From Podocnemis expansa (Eukaryota > Chordata > Testudines > Podocnemididae): a stretch of DNA of 64,000 bases. The stretch is taken from contig ML682028.1 of NCBI GenBank assembly GCA_007922195.1, forward strand, positions 16,769,053-16,833,052. The letters are read 5' to 3'. Position 1 is the stretch's first letter, and each line of letters begins with the position of its first letter. Of the stretch, positions 58,601-64,000 are shown piece by piece. The notes under the pieces are model-generated. The model did not search any database. It was not told the origin of the DNA and worked only from the letters and a program-made list of their open reading frames with translations. The position numbers were made by a program, and so were the translations under genes.

Positions 58601-61600
58601 ATGAGTGTTTGCTTGCATTATAAAACATCAATATCAATCTGTGAGGTTAGATGAAATGAGGAGAAGTCTTTTAAGAAACTGCCTGAGTTTTAAGTTGAAA
58701 GGAACCAACCCATTCCTCCCACCTTCCTGTTGATTATATTGCATCCGGCCAGTGAGCTGACAGTCAGACAGAGCCAGATGTGAAGGAAAACAAGGCTGCA
58801 TATGAAAACAGTCCTGGGAAAGCCTACAGGGAGTGGTTCCAGGTGCCATTTTGTCCTTAATCCAATTTAGATTCAGATTAGTGTCTGCAAGCAAGTTCAG
58901 GTTCCAGCTCAGGAGTAGATGATGAAATAAATAGATATATTAGTGAGGCAGAGACTCTGGATCTCTGTTCATACTTCCCAAAAAACAACCTCTCCCTTCT
59001 ATGTAGGATGTTTACCAAAAAGCCTGTCCGAAGCTCAGAACAGTCAGTCCAGGTAGTTAGTAAAAGGCAATGCCTGGGCTGGACATTAAGCTGGGGAAAA
59101 GTGGCCATTAATCATCATTAATTGTCTTTATGTCTTTAGTAACCAATCCTTATTGTGTGTGGAGGTAGTTGAAGAAAACTGGCAAGTGGGAAGAGAAGCT
59201 GTCGTTTAGGAGGAGCTAGATAACAGAGATCTTTGGACAGAAAAAGAGTTGGCGTCCAAACAGAAAGAGATGCTTCAGTCTGATGAAAGAATGGCCAGCA
59301 AGTGGATTGCCTTTGGGGCTGAATGCTAGTTGTTAGTCTTGTTTCCCTCTGTAATTCACCTGAGTGCCTGCTCCAGTCTAATTTATAAGATGTGTAAATC
59401 TAGATGTGTGAAGCAAACCTTTTGTTTGTTGGGGTTCTATTTGCGATCCATTTTCAATAAATCTTATTGTGTTAAGATTCCTGTTGCGCAAGTAAATTTC
59501 ATGCAGACGTCCCCAAAGAAAAAAGAACTTGTAATCACCTCTTCTTTGGGAGCTGTGGGATTTCTTACAATATTCCAAAGTAGGTGCCACCTTCAAACAC
59601 ATGTTATGTGCTTACTGTGCATCATTTTATGCTTATTAGTGTTTACTTTTGTTTATTATTTTATACATGACAAAAATGTACTCTGATGTTGGAATTATTG
59701 CTCCCCAGAGCTGAAAAAAAATTTGGAAATTCTTTTTATTAATTTTATCTGAACAAATGCTGATGAAGGCAGTCCTCTTTGTAGAGCCTTTTATTTATCC
59801 AGAAAAGATGTACAGATTGGACAGTGGTAGAATGAACTGCCCCAAGCTGCTCTATCAATGTACCTCTCCTTAGCTTTGGTGAGACAATCCTTAAAGCTTG
59901 GATACTGTAATCCTGGAACAAGAAAATCTCCAATTATATTTAAATAACTTGTTAAAATCCATTTCTGCAAAGACTGTGCTACTCCACCAAGGAGATTTAT
60001 GCCTGCAGGAATGTTTGGAAAACAGATGTGGACACTAATACTGTAATCAGACAAGGATATTTCCTGTTCTTTATTCATTGTTGGAGATTTGCTATTCCCC
60101 ATTCCTTTATGACTATGCTACTGTTTAAAAGACTGTGCTCATTCAATCAGGAAGCAGAACCAATGCCATGTGACTTAGGTGACCAATCACGCACCACACA
60201 AATGAAGAGTAAATAGACAAAGAAGGTGTACATGAACTACCATTCTTTGGAATTTTGTGCCCACTATCTGTCTACCAAATGCTTGCAATTAATTAATTCT
60301 GTGGCAGAAATCAGGACTAATTCATAGACATTTTTGGAATATGGAAAAAGGGGATTAAATTGGTGAAATAATTTATCCAGAACCTATAATTTGACTAGCT
60401 CTTTTTTGCAATTTGAATATAAACTATGCTGTATTTCAAATGTCTGTTTAAGAGCATACCCCATACCACATAGGTTGTAGAATTTACCTATGAAGCAGTC
60501 ATGTTATTTTATAGCTAGGGACTAACCACACTACCTTACTAAAGAGTTTCATTTTCCAATTTCAGTTTAATGCTTTCCCACAGACGCACAGTCAAAGAAC
60601 ACTATTGTGCACATCTAATTTGTGGCTTCACCTCCGTAAGCCACTTTATTAGTAGTAGTTATTTATTTGTGTTGTTATACCAGCCCTAATCATTGACAAC
60701 TTTGGGGTTGGCTCTATATTAATGCAGAACAAAAGGCCATCCCGTTTCCTAGTTTTATTGCAGGTCTGATGCTCCCCTCTGGACACTAACTTCTTTCTGA
60801 GCCAGATGATAAAAAGTGCAAAGAGTGAACCACAAATCAGAGCTATAGGTGCAAATCTTAATACTAGTTTATCAGAAGTTTTTGCACTGTAAACGAAAAA
60901 GCTTTGAGCAAAGAGATTACCATGTGATTTTTCTATGAAGAAGCCTTCTGAAATCCATCTGTCTTGGGGGAAAAAAATTGATTCACCTCAATTCAATCTT
61001 CCTTTTAAGGTTCAAAAACAAGCCTTTGAACACTGCAGATTGGGTTAACAATGCTCTGTCCCACCCCCTCTGTTTTCCAGAACAAAACCAGATTTTGGCT
61101 TGCGGGCTGAAATAGCTGCAGGAACTGGAGGTATGAGAATGCCATCTCACAGGGAGAACTGTGCAGTTCTATTTGTTCTGGTGTGCTGCTCTTTTATTTA
61201 TATGAACTTGCAGCCGTTTTTCACTGTGCTGGGCCATTCCCAAGAGACTATATTTCAGAAGGAAATCTGTCTAAACTTTGATGAAAACTGTCACATTACC
61301 TCCTTCTTTTAATTTGCCTTGGGTATATCAACCATATGAAAAATGCAGCCACCCACAAAAAGGTGAAAAGAAATCCATCCACCTCTAATAAAAAATCCAG
61401 CTATTTATTTTCTTGCAATTTGGATTCCTCCTGCTCACCACCTACGCAGCACTAGGAAGGCTAATGTTCTATGCAAGCATATAGGAAAAGAGGTAGAAAA
61501 ATCCACCTAATCAGCCATTTCTATGGTCATTTGGTCTAGTGACTTGGTTGGAAAATACACTTCATGCAGTAAGCTAAATAAGTGTAGTCACTGTGGAATG

Positions 61601-62122
61601 TCAGTGGATAAATGGCCAGCTTAATAGAACTTCAGTTAGTGTTGTGGTCTACTGCTGCCGAAGACCACTGAGAAAGCAATTTTTAGGAGTGCCTGAAAAT
61701 TTGCAGATCCTTATTGGAAATATCTCCTTTTAATCAAAGCCAAACCATTAGGAATATCAGATGTTGGGTGGGTGGGTGGCCTTAATGATTTTACCATAAC
61801 AGCCATTCCAAAAAAATACATGTGGGGCATCCCAGTTAATTCTGTAGATACATTTACATATGAACCAATAGACTAACCACGTGGTTATCAGTGGTGCAGA
61901 CAATAATGTTCAAGTTAATAAAATGAGCTTGGCATGAGTGCCAGCATGGTAGTCTTGGAATCTGTTCAGTCACTTCGGGCAACCTGAGTTCTACACCATT
62001 TTTAGTATCTCCTCCCTCCCTCCCAAATAGGGCCAGATGTGCAAACAACACGGTATGCTTCTTGCTTGAACCTGATGACTAGACTTATGGGATGCCATTC
62101 TTTTTCCCTCGTGGTGCAAGGG
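58601..62122. other. long unique stretch, no gene recognised
   Basis: AT-rich. The longest ORF is 59330-59686 (plus, 118 codons), with hydrophobic runs but no recognisable family and an overlapping minus ORF. I see no splice-site-framed exon and no RNA gene. Confidence 0.4.
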
Positions 62123-62147
62123 CATCACATCACTTTGTGATGTGATG
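62123..62147. repeat. short perfect hairpin
   Basis: CATCACATCAC (62123-62133) and GTGATGTGATG (62137-62147) are exact inverted copies around TTT. The arms of 11 bp are too short for a microRNA precursor. Confidence 0.85.
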
Positions 62148-62511
62148 ATACAATGCCAAACCATTGTGAGGCAAACACCACAGTGTCATAAAGAGTTCAA
62201 CCCACAGTGCTGGGAAGCCTGGCTCTGAAAAGAGCTCCTGGCAGCTCTTTGACTCTAGGACTGGGGGAGCAGTTAAAGCATGAGAAAAACAGGGAGGCTC
62301 ATCTGGGCTTTGCAATGGTTGCAGATGGCTCGTTTCTCCTTAGAAAATGGTATTTTTTAAACATATCAGCTTTGTTCCAGCTTTTGCTTAGGGTACTGCT
62401 TTTGAATGGCCCTGCCTCTGAAATACACAGAGACAGGAGAAGCCCAGAAAATTCTCAGATACACTTTTGAGTTTATGATGATATCAAGAGGCTTTTCCAA
62501 ACCTTTCAAGC

Positions 62512-62680
62512 TTCATAGAGTCAGAGATTTTAAGGCCAGAAAGGAACATTCAAGCCATCTAGTCTCACCTCTTTATTGACAGAGGCATTGGAACTTCATC
62601 AGTGATTCCTTCCTGGAGCTCAGTAGCTGTGGTTGAACATAACATTTGTAAAAACATCTAGCTTGGTTTAAATGATCCTT
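62512..62680 (-). mobile_element. CR1 LINE 3' end, decayed
   Basis: 'catagagtcagagattttaa', 'ggccagaaaggaacattc', 'catctagtctcacctc' and 'ggaacttcatcagtgattcc' follow a CR1 3' end in reverse, of a subfamily whose first words are 'tagattttaaggccagaag'. Confidence 0.8.
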
Positions 62681-63325
62681 CCATTCCTGTTTCCTACCCA
62701 CTTTCCAACTCCCTTCCAGACTTGTCTCTCTCTCCTCACAGTTTCCGTTACATAATCTCTCTGCTCACCCACTAAGAGCCCTTCAGGGTTTCATGGACCT
62801 TCTCTGTCTCTTAGTTAAACACATGAATGCACACTTTCCAGCTCTCCAATTCCTTTGCATTTCTGAAAAGACACAATGGGTATGTCAAGACTCAGCATTT
62901 ATAGAGCTACTTTTTGCATGATAGGCTGAGACTTCTGAGTCTAAGTGTTGACCCAGGCTCTGAGATCATTGCTATGGACTGCCTCTTGCTGTGTAGACAT
63001 ATCGAGACCAAAGCAGGCACTGAGATAAGTCTTATTATCTGTAATTCATCCATGCCTTCAAATTGAAGCAAGGGTGGGAAAAATATGGGTGCCTAAAACT
63101 GCTTGTTTGAAATAATTATTGTTTTTCTCTATGGCCCTGATCATACAATGATCATCAATGGGTTGACTGGCATTGACATCAGTGAAGCGTCTTATGGGTT
63201 CATTCACTGAATTGCCCAGGGACAGTAATACATATGTCCAATAGTTATCTCTGCAAAGCATTTTCAACCAATCTATCTATCTAAGGTACCATCTTAGTAT
63301 GAATTCAAAAGGAGTAGCTGTTCTC

Positions 63326-63374
63326 ATGTGATAAGTAAATTTGTTAGTCTTTAAGTGCCACAGGACTCTTGCTT
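63326..63374 (+). mobile_element. PLE LTR tail fragment
   Basis: 'ttgttagtctttaagtgcca' and 'caggactcttgctta' match the LTR tail. 'gtgataagtaaa' just before it belongs to the 'ctcatgtgataaat' subtype. The core is absent. Confidence 0.8.
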
Positions 63375-63379
63375 AGTAT

Positions 63380-63555
63380 CAGAGAAGCTCACAACACCCC
63401 TGTGAGGCATGGGCATCTTATTATTTCCATTGTAAAGATGGGGAAAGCCACAGAGAGAATAAATGACTTGCTTATAATTTTACAGGAAGTCTGTGGTAGA
63501 GCAGGGAGATGAACCTGTTTTCTCAGTCCCTGGTCAGTGCCTTGACCACAGAAGC
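63380..63555 (+). repeat. ancient repeat, good copy
   Basis: 'ctcacaacacccctgtgagg', 'ttatttccattgtaaagatg', 'gggaaagccacagagag' and 'tagagcagggagatgaacc' match 19425-19640 in order and spacing. Confidence 0.65.
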
Positions 63556-63586
63556 ATCCTTTCTTCCTTTTCTAACTCAGATAAAA

Positions 63587-63928
63587 GGGTGTGTTCACAC
63601 GGCAGTCTTATTTCGAAACAACAGAGGTTGTTTCGAAATAAGAATCACTACGTTCACACAACGTCCTGTTGTTTCGAAACAACTTAAACCCCATTTGGTG
63701 ATGAAACAACTTTGTTTTGAAACGATTGTTTTGAAACAATCCTGTCAGAACATGTTGTTTTGAAACAACAGTGACTCATTTCAAAATAACTGTTGTCCAA
63801 ACATGCTATTTCACTTTGAGCTTTTTTCCTTAATTCGAATTAACTTATTTCAAAATAAGGCGTTATTTCGATACAAGTTGTTTTGAAACAACTTGTATCG
63901 AAATAACCCCCTGTGTGTGAACGTAGCC
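63587..63928. mobile_element. MITE built of TTATTTCGAAATAA-type palindromes
   Basis: The left end is GGGTGTGTTCACACGG; the right end read inward is GGCTACGTTCACACAC. AAA flanks both sides (63584-63586 and 63929-63931), compatible with a 3-bp duplication. Palindromes inside: CTTATTTCGAAACAAC (63607-63622) against its exact complement at 63627-63642; GTTGTTTCGAAACAAC at 63668-63683; TTAATTCGAATTAA at 63830-63843; and a 46-bp near-perfect palindrome at 63862-63907 whose arms differ at one base at the centre. Many CpG centres are intact, so this copy is probably younger than the others. Shares internal sequence with 38305-38797. Confidence 0.85.
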
Positions 63929-64000
63929 AAAGAGGTCTTCCAAATAAATCTCTCCCTCTTATCAGTTTTAATAGGATTAAATGGTAGTACATCCACTTCA

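Noticed and set aside
62123..62147. Hairpin as a possible microRNA precursor
   Set aside because: The stem is 11 bp with a 3-nt loop, far too short.

Overview
This window reads as non-coding nuclear DNA from a vertebrate, almost certainly a sauropsid and probably a turtle. The evidence is the repeat content. CR1 LINEs are present on both strands. Penelope-like retroelement (PLE) long terminal repeats carry the core 'CTGAYGA-AGTGGG...GAAAGC' and, in one copy, sit beside a GIY-YIG endonuclease remnant. There are hAT elements with 8-bp target duplications, and MITEs whose ends carry TGTCTACAC. The turtle placement rests on remembered consensus sequences, not a search. I see no convincing host protein-coding exon, no tRNA or rRNA gene and no CRISPR array. 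The long ORFs are TE remnants or look like chance.

Layout. 1-984: PLE copy with a broken GIY-YIG ORF between two inverted LTR arms. 985-11.1 kb: mostly unique DNA with a few old SINE-like pieces and one MITE fragment (7335-7443). 11.1-20.1 kb: a 131-bp hAT, tRNA-derived SINE pieces, PLE LTR fragments, a 441-bp TTAAGTCGACTTAA-type MITE (14258-14698), a second hAT (15122-15306), CR1 fragments and a TTAGTTCGAACTAA-type MITE (about 19758-20131). 20.1-36.2 kb: unique DNA, a CR1 split by a solo LTR-like insertion (26592-27229), another MITE (28889-29255), a PLE LTR fragment and a GC-rich hAT-like element. 36.2-42.6 kb: dense repeats, namely a CR1 3' end, a solo LTR split by a PIF/Harbinger-like MITE, an L2-type LINE split by another MITE, a PLE LTR, and an ATATT microsatellite holding a 10-N gap. 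42.6-64 kb: PLE LTR fragments (including two inverted pairs), CR1 copies, two further hATs with perfect 8-bp duplications, and a TTATTTCGAAATAA-type MITE at the right edge.

How the parts relate. No genes act together here. What is visible is a layered history of insertions, with MITEs, hATs and an LTR inside older CR1, L2, LTR and ancient SINE-like repeats. Two things stand out. (1) A group of MITEs shares TGTCTACAC-like ends and is built from repeats of one palindromic format, TTA-NN-TCGA-NN-TAA, with the variable dinucleotide differing by family. (2) PLE LTRs carry a hammerhead-ribozyme-like core, complete in one copy (867-904), and three times occur as inverted pairs. Both come from reading the sequence; function is not shown.
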